Source of the DNA: Saccharomyces mikatae IFO 1815
Lineage: Eukaryota; Ascomycota; Saccharomycetes; Saccharomycetales; Saccharomycetaceae
DNA: 64,000 bases
Assembly (NCBI RefSeq): GCF_947241705.1
Contig: NC_079267.1
Location: forward strand, 646,501-710,500
Direction of reading: 5' to 3'
Part shown: in pieces, positions 31,438 through 40,817 of the stretch
Layout: each line of letters opens with the position of its first letter
Numbering within the stretch: the stretch's first letter is position 1
Position numbers and translations under genes: made by a program
The notes under the pieces: model-generated
Database searches by the model: none
What the model was told of the DNA's origin: nothing
The model's input: the letters and a program-made list of their open reading frames with translations, nothing else

Positions 31438-33144
31438 ATGACTAAAGCGTTTTTTAACAAGCTACCGTTTGAGGTATTCCGTCGATATGTAAGGACAGGT
31501 AAGAGCATCCCTCAAAGAAGCTCCAGGACTAGAAAAGCTCTCTTGATGGGAGGTTCAATCACATCAGCAGTAGTGCTGTATAATTTTAGTGATACTTTTC
31601 ATGATTCTGTTAAGCATACAGCTTTGACGACTAAAAGGGTTGCCATTGTTACACAAGCTACTACTCGTTGTTTCTACCATTACAAGAGGGCTCTGAACAA
31701 GAGTTATGAGGACAAAAGAGAACGAGAAGTAGCTTTGAACAACTGCCATAAAATGTGTGCTTTGATCACGCTGCATGCATTACGATCGAATGGTGGAATA
31801 TACATCAAATTAGGACAGCACATTGGGGCCATGACGTACCTGCTGCCTAAAGAATGGACGGATACAATGATACCATTACAAGATCACTGCCCTGAATCTA
31901 CCTATGAAGAAATTGATGAGTTATTCAAAGAAGATTTAGGCACCAGTATTGAAGATATGTTTTGGGAATTCGACAAAACCCCAATAGGTGTAGCCTCATT
32001 GGCACAAGTTCATGTAGCCAAACTGAAAAGTAGTGATGGTAAAGGCTCCAGTGTAGCCGTTAAGTGTCAACATCCATCTTTGAAGGAATTCATACCGTTA
32101 GATGTTATGTTGACAAGAACAGTGTTTGAATTGTTGGACGTTTTCTTTCCTGATTATCCGCTAACGTGGCTGGGTGATGAGCTTCAATCATCGATATACG
32201 TCGAGCTAAATTTTACCAAAGAAGCTGAAAACGCAGAAAGAACTCGTAGGTATTTCAGCAAGTTCAAGAAACAAACAGCATTGAAAATACCGAAGGTTAT
32301 TGAAAGCCATAAAAGGATCTTGATCATGGAATATGTTGGGGGGAAAAGGTTGGATGATTTAGAGTACATTGATGGCCATGATATCTCACGTGGTGAGGTA
32401 TCGAGTTGTCTTTCCCACATTTTCAATAACATGATATTTACACCTAACGTAGGAATTCATTGTGATCCTCATGGTGGGAATTTAGCAATACGATCTGTTA
32501 AGCCTGGTAAAGATAATGGATACCATAATTTTGAAATCGTTTTATTTGACCACGGACTTTATAGGTATCCCAGCACGAGCACAAGAAGGCTCTATGCCAA
32601 ATTTTGGTTGTCACTACTATTCGACAAGGACCAGACGAAAATGAAGAAATACGCTAAGGGATTCGCCAACATTACTGATGAACAGTTTCCCCTTTTAGCG
32701 GCTGCAATCACGGGGCGTAGCATAGATGCTGCATTAAATTACGACATCTCGAAGAGCCGAACGCAAGAAGAAATGGACGTCATGGCGAATGGGATCCTAG
32801 AAGGAACATTGTTAAGTGACTTGATGAGCATTTTGTCTAGAATCCCCAGTGTAGTACTTTTGATCCTGAAAACTAACGATCTGACCAGGCATTTGGATGA
32901 ATGTTTACAGAATCCACTCGGGCCAGAAAGGACGTTTCTCATCATGACTCAGTACTGCGCCAAGACGGTTTATGATGAAAAAGTTGAAAAGATTAATTTT
33001 GAGTGTGGAAAATGGTCTCTGAAATGGATGTGGGAGAACTTTACGAACTGGGTGGTCTATGAGAGACGTATCAATCAGCTATATTTTTATGATTTTGTGC
33101 TATGGTGGAAGAAAATTGTTCCAAAAACTTGGTTGTCATCTTGA
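31438..33144 (+). CDS. MCP2: MCP2 (CQD2), UbiB-family mitochondrial protein
   Basis: Mcp2 is a mitochondrial inner-membrane member of the UbiB (ADCK/ABC1) atypical kinase family, isolated as a suppressor of ERMES defects and linked with Cqd1 to coenzyme Q and lipid distribution. The 568-residue protein begins with a basic presequence, followed by one membrane segment (TSAVVLYNF region). UbiB hallmarks are IKLGQHIGAM (the KxGQ motif), PIGVASLAQVHVAKL (the Ala-rich loop in place of a Gly-rich loop), VAVKCQHPS (ATP lysine), HCDPHGGNLAI (catalytic loop) and LFDHGLYR (metal-binding motif). It converges with NDL1, only 68 bp apart. Confidence 0.94.
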   Translation: MTKAFFNKLPFEVFRRYVRTGKSIPQRSSRTRKALLMGGSITSAVVLYNFSDTFHDSVKHTALTTKRVAIVTQATTRCFYHYKRALNKSYEDKREREVALNNCHKMCALITLHALRSNGGIYIKLGQHIGAMTYLLPKEWTDTMIPLQDHCPESTYEEIDELFKEDLGTSIEDMFWEFDKTPIGVASLAQVHVAKLKSSDGKGSSVAVKCQHPSLKEFIPLDVMLTRTVFELLDVFFPDYPLTWLGDELQSSIYVELNFTKEAENAERTRRYFSKFKKQTALKIPKVIESHKRILIMEYVGGKRLDDLEYIDGHDISRGEVSSCLSHIFNNMIFTPNVGIHCDPHGGNLAIRSVKPGKDNGYHNFEIVLFDHGLYRYPSTSTRRLYAKFWLSLLFDKDQTKMKKYAKGFANITDEQFPLLAAAITGRSIDAALNYDISKSRTQEEMDVMANGILEGTLLSDLMSILSRIPSVVLLILKTNDLTRHLDECLQNPLGPERTFLIMTQYCAKTVYDEKVEKINFECGKWSLKWMWENFTNWVVYERRINQLYFYDFVLWWKKIVPKTWLSS

Positions 33145-33212
33145 ATCGCCAGCGTTTTTCCTGCTTGTAAATATGTACGTATATCTATATCCAAACAATT
33201 ATATATGTGTTA

Positions 33213-33782
33213 CTAAACGGAAGACGTTGTTGCTATCACGGTTGACTGCGTGATCTGGGTGTTTGGTATATTACAGTGATTTCTGGTGGTGTTGTTATTT
33301 TTCGTTATGCTTTGTAGGTACAAGGTTGAGCATGTGGTGGAAACTTTGATAGTATCCTTAAAAAGTTTCATCTTTTTATTTTGACTGGATGGAGGCCTGG
33401 TGTTTCGTTTAGTCTCACCGCCGGAGGCTTCTTCTTTGCTAACTTTTAGCCTTTGTAAAGCATCTTTTGTGTCGACTAACTCGTGTTCCAGCAGAACGTT
33501 GCGTTCTAGTCGTCGGTCACTCTCCAGCTGTAACGTTTCGATTTTATTCCTAAGTTGGATATTTTCATTTTCCAACTCATCTACTTGTATCTCCAACCCA
33601 GTTATTTGTTGCTTGCTACACTTGTTGTGTTTGCGGCTTTCAAGAAGATCTTTTTTCAAGTTTGAGATGACTTGTTCTAAATCGTTTTCATACTCTTTGG
33701 TAGCGCATTCGAGCTCGCTCAATTGGGTCTCCAGTGAAGAGATTATCTGTATAGCGGTTTCCAAATCCAAGTTCGGCACCAT
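33213..33782 (-). CDS. NDL1: NDL1, NudE/Ndel1-like dynein pathway protein
   Basis: Ndl1 is the yeast NudE-like partner of Pac1 (LIS1) that helps target dynein to microtubule plus ends. The 189-residue product is almost entirely coiled coil over residues 5-125 (heptads in ISSLETQLSELECATKEYEN and ITGLEIQVDELENENIQLRN). A Ser/Thr/Asn-rich tail without structure follows. Size and position match YLR254C. Confidence 0.9.
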   Translation of the reverse strand: MVPNLDLETAIQIISSLETQLSELECATKEYENDLEQVISNLKKDLLESRKHNKCSKQQITGLEIQVDELENENIQLRNKIETLQLESDRRLERNVLLEHELVDTKDALQRLKVSKEEASGGETKRNTRPPSSQNKKMKLFKDTIKVSTTCSTLYLQSITKNNNTTRNHCNIPNTQITQSTVIATTSSV

Positions 33783-35005
33783 AGAAAAGTCGTGATTGTT
33801 CCACGTAGGTTCTGATATCGCTTTTATCCAATTCCCAAGAATTGTTCTCTTAGTCGTTGATACTATGCTGCCGCAGCCCTCAATATCCCTCTTTTTTATT
33901 ATCCATCGAAAGATTAAGTTCGAAAACTTTCATATCCAATGTTATTAAATTTCCCGATTCTGCAAACTAATTGATTTCCGCCGTTCAAAATGATTCAAAG
34001 CGAAACATCCGCTAACTGAAAAATCGCCTTTGCGGCTTTAACCCTGTAACGAATAAACTTCCTGCTATGGAGAAGTGGCTGTCAATCCGTTGCTGAGCTA
34101 CATTATACAATTGAAATCTACATTTTGATTTCGTTGCTATCCCTGTTTTCGCATAGGGAAACACTTCCGTCCTTTCCTGAAATATCGCAAGAAAACCCTA
34201 CACCCGTACACCTGTATAGATAATTTTTCAATGCCCATTCCATGGAAGACGAAGACAGAACAGCATTGAGGCGGAGCATCATCAAAAAAATGATAACTGG
34301 AAAATCCATACATATTGTTTTGCGAACCTTCAAGTACAGAACTTTCGTGTGTCTTCCACCCTCCCTCTCTATCTCTTTCTCTTATCTCAACAACCTCTCG
34401 GTATATGGGCAGAGTGCAAAAGTACGAGAGGTGCGGCTGAGCCACTGCGCCTGTTTGGCTTGCTACTTTTTGTTGAGTGCGCCGGGCAACATTTCACGTG
34501 CTTAAACGACGCGTTACTCGTTCCTACAACACCCATTCGCCCGCCGGGCGAAATCAACCCTGGTGGCCTCGTTTAGAAATACTAGGCAACTGCACCAGCA
34601 ACTGCCCCAGCAACTCGATTGCGCTCATATATATCGGATATACTCTTGAGGCACAATTTTTTTCGGTTTTCGGTTTTTTCTATTATTCCTCGAGATGCAA
34701 AGCACACAATCGAGACTCACAGCCCAAGATACCGCAAGCATACTGACGCTATTGTTCTCGCTAAAGAGTAGTTCCTGCAGTCTTTTTTCCAAGTTTGAAG
34801 ATATTGCACAAGATTACATCTAGTTCTCATTCCACCGAAATTCATTCCATTGAAGGTCAATTTTATCAGACCATCTTGTTTTGTTTTCGCAGAAAAATTT
34901 TCTTCCATTTCCCTTTGGCCTTTTAGTTTTTCTCTAGTTGCAGGCAAGAAAGAAGGTGACGAAATAGAGAGAGAGAAAAAAAAAAAAGGGTAACAATAGG
35001 TTCAG
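33783..35005. other. Long divergent intergenic NDL1-HAP1
   Basis: 1223 bp with a markedly GC-richer core (34420-34600) inside AT-rich DNA. The core contains an E-box CACGTG (34495-34500), a 17-bp perfect palindrome (34536-34552) and two copies of CAGCAACTG-like sequence (34590-34620). A pyrimidine/purine-skewed leader with a GA run (34965-34988) ends at the HAP1 ATG. Short open frames here overlap on both strands and look spurious. Confidence 0.55.
34495..34500. promoter_or_regulatory. E-box CACGTG in the HAP1 promoter
   Basis: Palindromic CACGTG, the core bound by Cbf1 or Pho4, about 505 bp before the HAP1 ATG and 36 bp from the GC-rich palindrome. Function is inferred only from the motif. 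Confidence 0.4.
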
Positions 35006-38000
35006 ATGTCAAACACCCCTTATAATTCATCCGTGCCTTCCATTGCATCGATGACCCAGTCTTCTGTCCAAAGAAGTCCCAACATGCATGGAGCAACTAC
35101 CCCCGGTACCAATGGTTCTAACTCCCCACCCTTACACATGTCTTCAGATTCCTCCAAGATCAAAAGGAAGCGTAACAGAATCCCGCTCAGTTGTACCATC
35201 TGTCGGAAACGGAAAGTTAAGTGTGACAAGTTCAGACCGCACTGCCAGCAGTGTACTAAAACAGGGGTAGCTCATCTCTGCCATTACATGGAGCAGACTT
35301 GGGCAGAAGAGGCAGAAAAAGAACTATTGAAGGACAATGAGTTAAAGAAGCTGAGAGAGCGGGTAAAATCGTTGGAAAAAACTCTTTCCAAGGTGCATTC
35401 TTCCCCTTCCTCGAACTCTTTGAAGAGCTATAACACACCCGAGAGCAGCAACCTCTTTATAGGCAGTGATGAAAATACAGCCCTTGTTAACACAAACATG
35501 GGCTCTGCGTCTTCTGTGTCGCATATTCCGCAGCAACAGCAACAGCAGCATCATCAAGAATTCTCTAAAAGTGGAGATGCTAACTCAAACTCGTCGACAC
35601 TTTCTATCTCCAAAAAGTATGATAACGATGAGTTGGACTTAACCAAGGATTTTGATCTTTTACATATCAAGAGCAACGGTACCATTCATCTCGGTGCCAC
35701 TCATTGGTTGTCTATCATGAAAGGTGACCCTTATCTAAAGCTTTTATGGGGACATATATTTGCTATGAGGGAGAAACTAAATGAATGGTACTACCAAAAA
35801 AATTCTTATTCGAAACTGAAGTCAAGCAAATGTCCGATCACTCACGCACAAGTACCTTCTTCCGCAGCGGCTGCTACTAATACTAATACTAGAAAATGTC
35901 CTGTTGATCATGCCGCTTTTGCGTCCGGAATGATGGCTTCAAAAGAGGAGACACCTGTTTCAAGGAAATGTCCCGTTGACCACACGATGTTCTCTTCGGG
36001 AATGGTTCCCCCCAGAGAGGATACTTCCTCCCAAAAGAGATGTCCCGTTGACCACACAATGTATTCTGCAGGAATGATTCCTCCCAGGGAGGATACTTCC
36101 TCCCAGAAAAGATGCCCCGTTGACCACACAATGTTCACTGCAGGAATGATGCCACCTAAAGAAGAGACTCCTTCCCCGTTTTCTACTAAACACATGATAG
36201 ACCACAATAAGCATACAATGAATCCACCCCAATCGAAATGTCCCGTGGATCATAGAAACTACACGAAGGATTTCCCCTCAGATATGGGAAATTCTTCTCC
36301 CACCCTAACTGGTCGGTGCCCTATTGACCATTCAAATATGAAAAATGCTACTGCTTTTCCAACATCATCTCATAATACTATTCAGCATCATCAACCACAA
36401 TCTAGATCTCATTCTCGTTCTCATCCTTCACAAAAGAGAAAGCAGGATTCCTACATGACAGAATCCGAAGTCCTCGCAACACTTTGCGAGATGTTACCAC
36501 CAAAGCGCGTCATCGCGTTGTTCATTGAGAAATTCTTTAAACATTTATACCCTGCCATTCCAATCTTAGATGAACAGAATTTCAAAAATCATGTGAATCA
36601 AATGCTTTCGCTATCATCGATAAACCCCACTGTTAACAACTTCGGAATGGGCATGCCATCATCCTCTTCTTTGGAAAATCAACCCATAACACAAATCAAT
36701 CTTCCAAAACTCTCCGATTCTTGTAATTTAGGTATTCTGATAATAATCTTGAGGTTGACATGGCTATCCATACCTTCGAACTCCTGCGACGTTGACTTGG
36801 GCGAAGAAAGCGGATCATTCTTAGTACCTAACGAATCGAGCAGTATGTCAGCATCTGCGCTGACTTCAATGGCCAAGGAGGAATCTCTTTTGCTAAAATA
36901 TGAAACACCAGTCGAGGCTCTAGAACTATGTCAAAAGTACTTAATTAAATTTGATGAACTTTCTAGTATATCCAACAACAATGTTAATTTAACCACAGTA
37001 CAATTTGCCATATTCTACAACTTTTACATGAAAAGCGCGTCAAATGATTTGACTACATTGACAAATACCAATAACACCGGTATAGCCAATCCTGGTCATG
37101 ATTCTGAGTCGCATCAGATTCTACTCTCCAACATCACTCAAATGGCATTTAGTTGCGGGTTGCATAGGGACCCTGATAATTTTCCTCAACTAAACGCTAC
37201 CATTCCCACAACTACTCAAGATATGCCCAACAATGGCAACAAAAAGATGAACTCCAACACTAATGCAAGTTTGAACAACAGCATGACTGCTACCACAACC
37301 ACCAATAGCAGTAGCAGATCTGGCAGCGCGGATTCGAGAAGTGGATCAATCCCTGTAAGCAAGAAGGAAAATCAAGTTAGTATTGAAAGATTTAAACATA
37401 CATGGAGGAAAATATGGTACTACATCGTTAGTATGGACGTTAACCAATCCCTCTCACTGGGGAGTCCTCGACTACTAAGGAATTTGAGAGACTTTAGCGA
37501 TACAAAATTACCAAGTGCTTCAAGAATTGATTATGTTCGTGATATTAAGGAGTTAATCATTGTGAAGAATTTTACTCTTTTTTTCCAAATTGATCTATGT
37601 ATCATTGCTGTGTTAAATCACATTCTGAATGTTTCTTTGGCAAGAAGCGTGAGAAAATTCGAATTAGATTCATTGATTAATCTGTTAAAGAACTTGACTT
37701 ATGGAACTGAGAACGTCAATGATGTGGTGAGCTCTTTGATTAATAAAGGCTTGTTACCTACTTCAGAAGGTGGCTCTGTAGATTCAAATAGTGATGAAAT
37801 TTATGGCCTACCGAAACTACCCGATATTCTAAATCATGGTCAACATAATCAGAATTTATATGCTGATGGCAGAGCTGCCTCTAGTAGTGATATAGACAAG
37901 AAATTAGACTTGCCTCATGAATCTACAACGAGAGCTTTATTTTTCTCGAAACACATGACAATTAGAATGCTGCTATACTTATTGAACTACATTTTATTTA

Positions 38001-39517
38001 CTCATTACGAACCAATGGGTAGTGAAGACCCTGGAACTAATATCTTGGCCAAAGAGTACGCTCAAGAAGCTTTGAACTTTGCCATGGATGGATACAGGAA
38101 TTGTATGATTTTTTTCAATAACATTAGGAACACCAATTCATTATTTGATTACATGAATGTTATTCTGTCTTACCCTTGTTTGGATATCGGTCACCGTTCT
38201 CTACAGTTCATTGTTTGTTTGATTTTAAGAGCAAAGTGTGGCCCATTGACCGGTATGCGTGAATCGTCTATCATTACCAATGGTACATCAAGTGGATTTA
38301 ATAGTTCAGTGGAAGATGAGGACGTTAAGATTAAGCAAGAGTCTTCTGATGAACTGAAGAAAGACGATTTTATGAAAGATGTCAATCTGGATTCAGGTGA
38401 TTCGTTAGCCGAAATTTTAATGTCAAGAATGCTGCTATTCCAAAAACTAACAAAACAGTTGTCTAAAAAATACAATTACGCTATTCGTATGAATAAATCT
38501 ACTGGATTTTTCGTCTCTTTATTAGATACGCCTTCGAAGAAATCGGATTCTAAGTCAGGTAATGGTTCGTTCATGTTGGGTAATTGGAAGCATCCAAAGG
38601 TTTCTAATATGAGCGGGTTTCTTGCGGGCGATAAAGACCAATTACAAAGATGTCCTGTGTATCAAGATGCACTAGGGTTTGTCAGTCCGCCTGGTACAAA
38701 TGAAGGTTCTGCTCCAATTCAAGGCTTAGCATTACAGAATTCAACTGCTAGGATGGGCGGGACTCAGTTACCACCTATCAGATCGTACAAACCCATCACG
38801 TATACTAGTAGTAATTTGCGTCGTATGAAAGAAACAGGTGAAGCAGAAGCTAAGAGAAGAAGATTTAATGATGGGTATGTTGATAACAACGAAATACCTA
38901 GAGGAATAAGCCCGAAACCTTCAAGTGGGTTGTCATCGGTGCAACCACTTTTGTCATCCTTTTCTATGAACCAGCTAGGCGGAAATACCATACCAACAGT
39001 GCCATCGTTGACTAACATTACTTCTCAAATGGGTGCTTTACCTTCCTTGGATAGAATAACCACTAGCCAGATAAATTTGCCAGATCCATCCAGAGATGAG
39101 GCATTTGATAACTCCATCAAGCAAATGACACCTATTACGAATGCTTTCATGAATAATAATAATTCAATTCCAAGCTCTACCATGAATGGGAATATGAACG
39201 TTAGTGGAGCTGGAACTGCGAATACAGATACAAGTGTCAACGGCAGTGCTTTGTCGACGTTAACGAGTCCACAGAATTCAGATTTAGCATCCAACTCTGC
39301 CACGCAATATAATCCTGACTTAGAAGATTTCTTGATGCAAAACTCTAACTTTAATGGACTGATGATAAATCCTTCCAGTTTGGTAGAAGTTGTCGGTGGA
39401 TACAATGATCCTAATAATCTTGGAAGAAACGATGCGGTTGATTTTCTGCCTGTCGATAATGTAGAGATTGATGGACTAGTTGATTTTTATAGAGCAGATT
39501 TTCCAATCTGGGAATAA
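35006..39517 (+). CDS. HAP1: HAP1, heme-responsive Zn2Cys6 transcription factor (intact)
   Basis: Hap1 activates respiratory and oxygen-dependent genes when heme is present. In the 1503-residue protein the Zn2Cys6 domain (CTICRKRKVKC ... CQQC ... C) spans about 63-93, followed by a leucine-containing dimerisation helix. A cluster of heme-responsive motifs (about 275-445) contains KCPITH, KCPVDH twice, RCPVDH twice, KCPVDH and RCPIDH. The fungal-specific transcription-factor region lies at about 480-1200. A further heme motif, RCPVYQD, is near 1216, and an acidic activation tail ends in YRADFPIWE. The C-terminus is the natural one, without the Ty1 fusion of S288C. The Gln-rich tract is short, and one heme motif more than I recall for S. 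cerevisiae is present. Confidence 0.97.
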   Translation: MSNTPYNSSVPSIASMTQSSVQRSPNMHGATTPGTNGSNSPPLHMSSDSSKIKRKRNRIPLSCTICRKRKVKCDKFRPHCQQCTKTGVAHLCHYMEQTWAEEAEKELLKDNELKKLRERVKSLEKTLSKVHSSPSSNSLKSYNTPESSNLFIGSDENTALVNTNMGSASSVSHIPQQQQQQHHQEFSKSGDANSNSSTLSISKKYDNDELDLTKDFDLLHIKSNGTIHLGATHWLSIMKGDPYLKLLWGHIFAMREKLNEWYYQKNSYSKLKSSKCPITHAQVPSSAAAATNTNTRKCPVDHAAFASGMMASKEETPVSRKCPVDHTMFSSGMVPPREDTSSQKRCPVDHTMYSAGMIPPREDTSSQKRCPVDHTMFTAGMMPPKEETPSPFSTKHMIDHNKHTMNPPQSKCPVDHRNYTKDFPSDMGNSSPTLTGRCPIDHSNMKNATAFPTSSHNTIQHHQPQSRSHSRSHPSQKRKQDSYMTESEVLATLCEMLPPKRVIALFIEKFFKHLYPAIPILDEQNFKNHVNQMLSLSSINPTVNNFGMGMPSSSSLENQPITQINLPKLSDSCNLGILIIILRLTWLSIPSNSCDVDLGEESGSFLVPNESSSMSASALTSMAKEESLLLKYETPVEALELCQKYLIKFDELSSISNNNVNLTTVQFAIFYNFYMKSASNDLTTLTNTNNTGIANPGHDSESHQILLSNITQMAFSCGLHRDPDNFPQLNATIPTTTQDMPNNGNKKMNSNTNASLNNSMTATTTTNSSSRSGSADSRSGSIPVSKKENQVSIERFKHTWRKIWYYIVSMDVNQSLSLGSPRLLRNLRDFSDTKLPSASRIDYVRDIKELIIVKNFTLFFQIDLCIIAVLNHILNVSLARSVRKFELDSLINLLKNLTYGTENVNDVVSSLINKGLLPTSEGGSVDSNSDEIYGLPKLPDILNHGQHNQNLYADGRAASSSDIDKKLDLPHESTTRALFFSKHMTIRMLLYLLNYILFTHYEPMGSEDPGTNILAKEYAQEALNFAMDGYRNCMIFFNNIRNTNSLFDYMNVILSYPCLDIGHRSLQFIVCLILRAKCGPLTGMRESSIITNGTSSGFNSSVEDEDVKIKQESSDELKKDDFMKDVNLDSGDSLAEILMSRMLLFQKLTKQLSKKYNYAIRMNKSTGFFVSLLDTPSKKSDSKSGNGSFMLGNWKHPKVSNMSGFLAGDKDQLQRCPVYQDALGFVSPPGTNEGSAPIQGLALQNSTARMGGTQLPPIRSYKPITYTSSNLRRMKETGEAEAKRRRFNDGYVDNNEIPRGISPKPSSGLSSVQPLLSSFSMNQLGGNTIPTVPSLTNITSQMGALPSLDRITTSQINLPDPSRDEAFDNSIKQMTPITNAFMNNNNSIPSSTMNGNMNVSGAGTANTDTSVNGSALSTLTSPQNSDLASNSATQYNPDLEDFLMQNSNFNGLMINPSSLVEVVGGYNDPNNLGRNDAVDFLPVDNVEIDGLVDFYRADFPIWE
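35894..36181 (+). repeat. Four tandem 72-bp units encoding heme-responsive motifs in HAP1
   Basis: Units start at 35894, 35966, 36038 and 36110, exactly 72 bp (24 codons) apart. Each begins (K/R)CPVDH and continues with a (F/Y)xxGM and P(R/K)E(D/E)T pattern. Units two and three are nearly identical at DNA level, indicating a recent duplication or conversion. Confidence 0.9.
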
Positions 39518-39656
39518 ATGCAATTTTTATATATATATAATTAGAAAGGACAGATTTATTATTATTACAACATCGATGCCTAGTTTTTTGCTTTGTTGAT
39601 GGCTTCCTATTGAAAAAACAGGTGATGAATGGAAAGTAAGATATGCAGTAAAAAAT

Positions 39657-39729
39657 TGGACGAGTCCGGAATCGAACCGGAGACCTCTCCCATGCTAAGG
39701 GAGCGCGCTACCGACTACGCCACACGCCC
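39657..39729 (-). tRNA. tA(AGC)L: tRNA-Ala(AGC)
   Basis: Read on the minus strand: GGGCGTGTGGCGTAGTCGG at the 5' end, anticodon loop CTTAGCA with anticodon AGC, B box GGTTCGATTCC, and 3' end ACTCGTCCA. 73 bp without an intron. A T run for Pol III termination lies just left of it (tttttta on the minus strand around 39650). Confidence 0.97.
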
Positions 39730-39862
39730 TTCTTTGTTATGAATTTTTCATTACGGGATCGGTAAATACGAAGGTGTCTTGATAATCCTAATATATGCTA
39801 TCTTAATGAAGTAACTTGTTGTCAAAACGACTTATCAGCTTGATTCACGGGATGTTACTTAA

Positions 39863-40070
39863 TGAGATATGGGTGAATTTTGAGATGATTGTTGGGATTC
39901 CATTGTTGATAAAGGCAATAATATTAGGTATGTAGATATACTAGAAGTTCTCCTCGAGGATATAGGAATACAATAAATGGAACTCATAATTCTACATAAT
40001 TCTGTATATGCTTTTATTGTCATTTTATATGTTGTCAGTCATTATCATATTACATTATCAATCCTTGCGT
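39863..40070 (-). repeat. Truncated delta LTR (Ty1/Ty2 family), minus strand
   Basis: Begins TGAGATATGGGTGAATTTTG and runs through GTTGGGATTCCATTGTTGAT and CTAGAAGTTCTCCTCGAGGA to ATCCTTGCGT, where similarity stops. Only the 3' two thirds of the LTR remain (about 208 bp). It starts 134 bp upstream of the tRNA-Ala gene, the normal Ty1 target zone. Confidence 0.85.
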
Positions 40071-40817
40071 ACTTTCCAAGTCTGGCGAAATTTGATGTTG
40101 ATTATCAGACGTAAACAATCTTGTGTTGTATTCGGTCTTTTTTTCCCGCCTGTCACATTTGTTTTTCTTGTGTAGTACGAATGTGTGTCCTGTAATGAGC
40201 CGATTGCATGGCATCTTTGGTTAGATACCGTAAAGGGTCTTCCTCGTAACGGCATTGTAAGGCGATATCTATCTCTGCGGTTAACCGTTGATAGATAGGT
40301 ACTTATCAGTTATCACTATAGACGAAGTGTTTACGTTTTCGAAAGCTTGACAGTAGGAGTTTGAGCGGATGTTGGCCTGGACCTTACTTTGCGAGAAATT
40401 TTTTATTTCATATCCAGGGGATGGCGCCTGGTGGGATCTGACGAAGCCACGGTAAGGACAAGGCTTTGCGCATGCGCTAGCCACTAGACATACCATATAT
40501 AAATAGATAGTCAATCACGCAAGAAACTACTTGCTTAGGTAGTCCGGTAGTATGGCTTTCTATCTTATCATTTAATTTCGAAAAGACCTCTCAGCTTGGC
40601 TTTATTACAGATTTCTTTATTCTTTTTCATCTTCAGTGATAAAAGGATTTTCTGCACTGTATTAGTTAATAAAAGCTTTTTTTTCTCCCGTGTTTTCATT
40701 GGCACATTATTATCCTATTACCAGCTTTTGAGCTTAACGTCGTACTTTAGAAGTAATCTAATTGCAGGATATTTAGGTAGAGTATCACAAATTCCAAAAA
40801 AAAGGGACAAATAAGAA
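40071..40817. other. Intergenic upstream of YLR257W
   Basis: 747 bp between the truncated delta and YLR257W. A T-rich stretch near 40615-40690 precedes the start. Short frames here look spurious. No other element recognised. Confidence 0.45.

Noticed and set aside
34118-34746. Several overlapping 70-100-codon frames between NDL1 and HAP1
   Set aside because: Frames on both strands overlap one another in the GC-richer promoter region, without recognisable domains or codon bias. They are probably chance.
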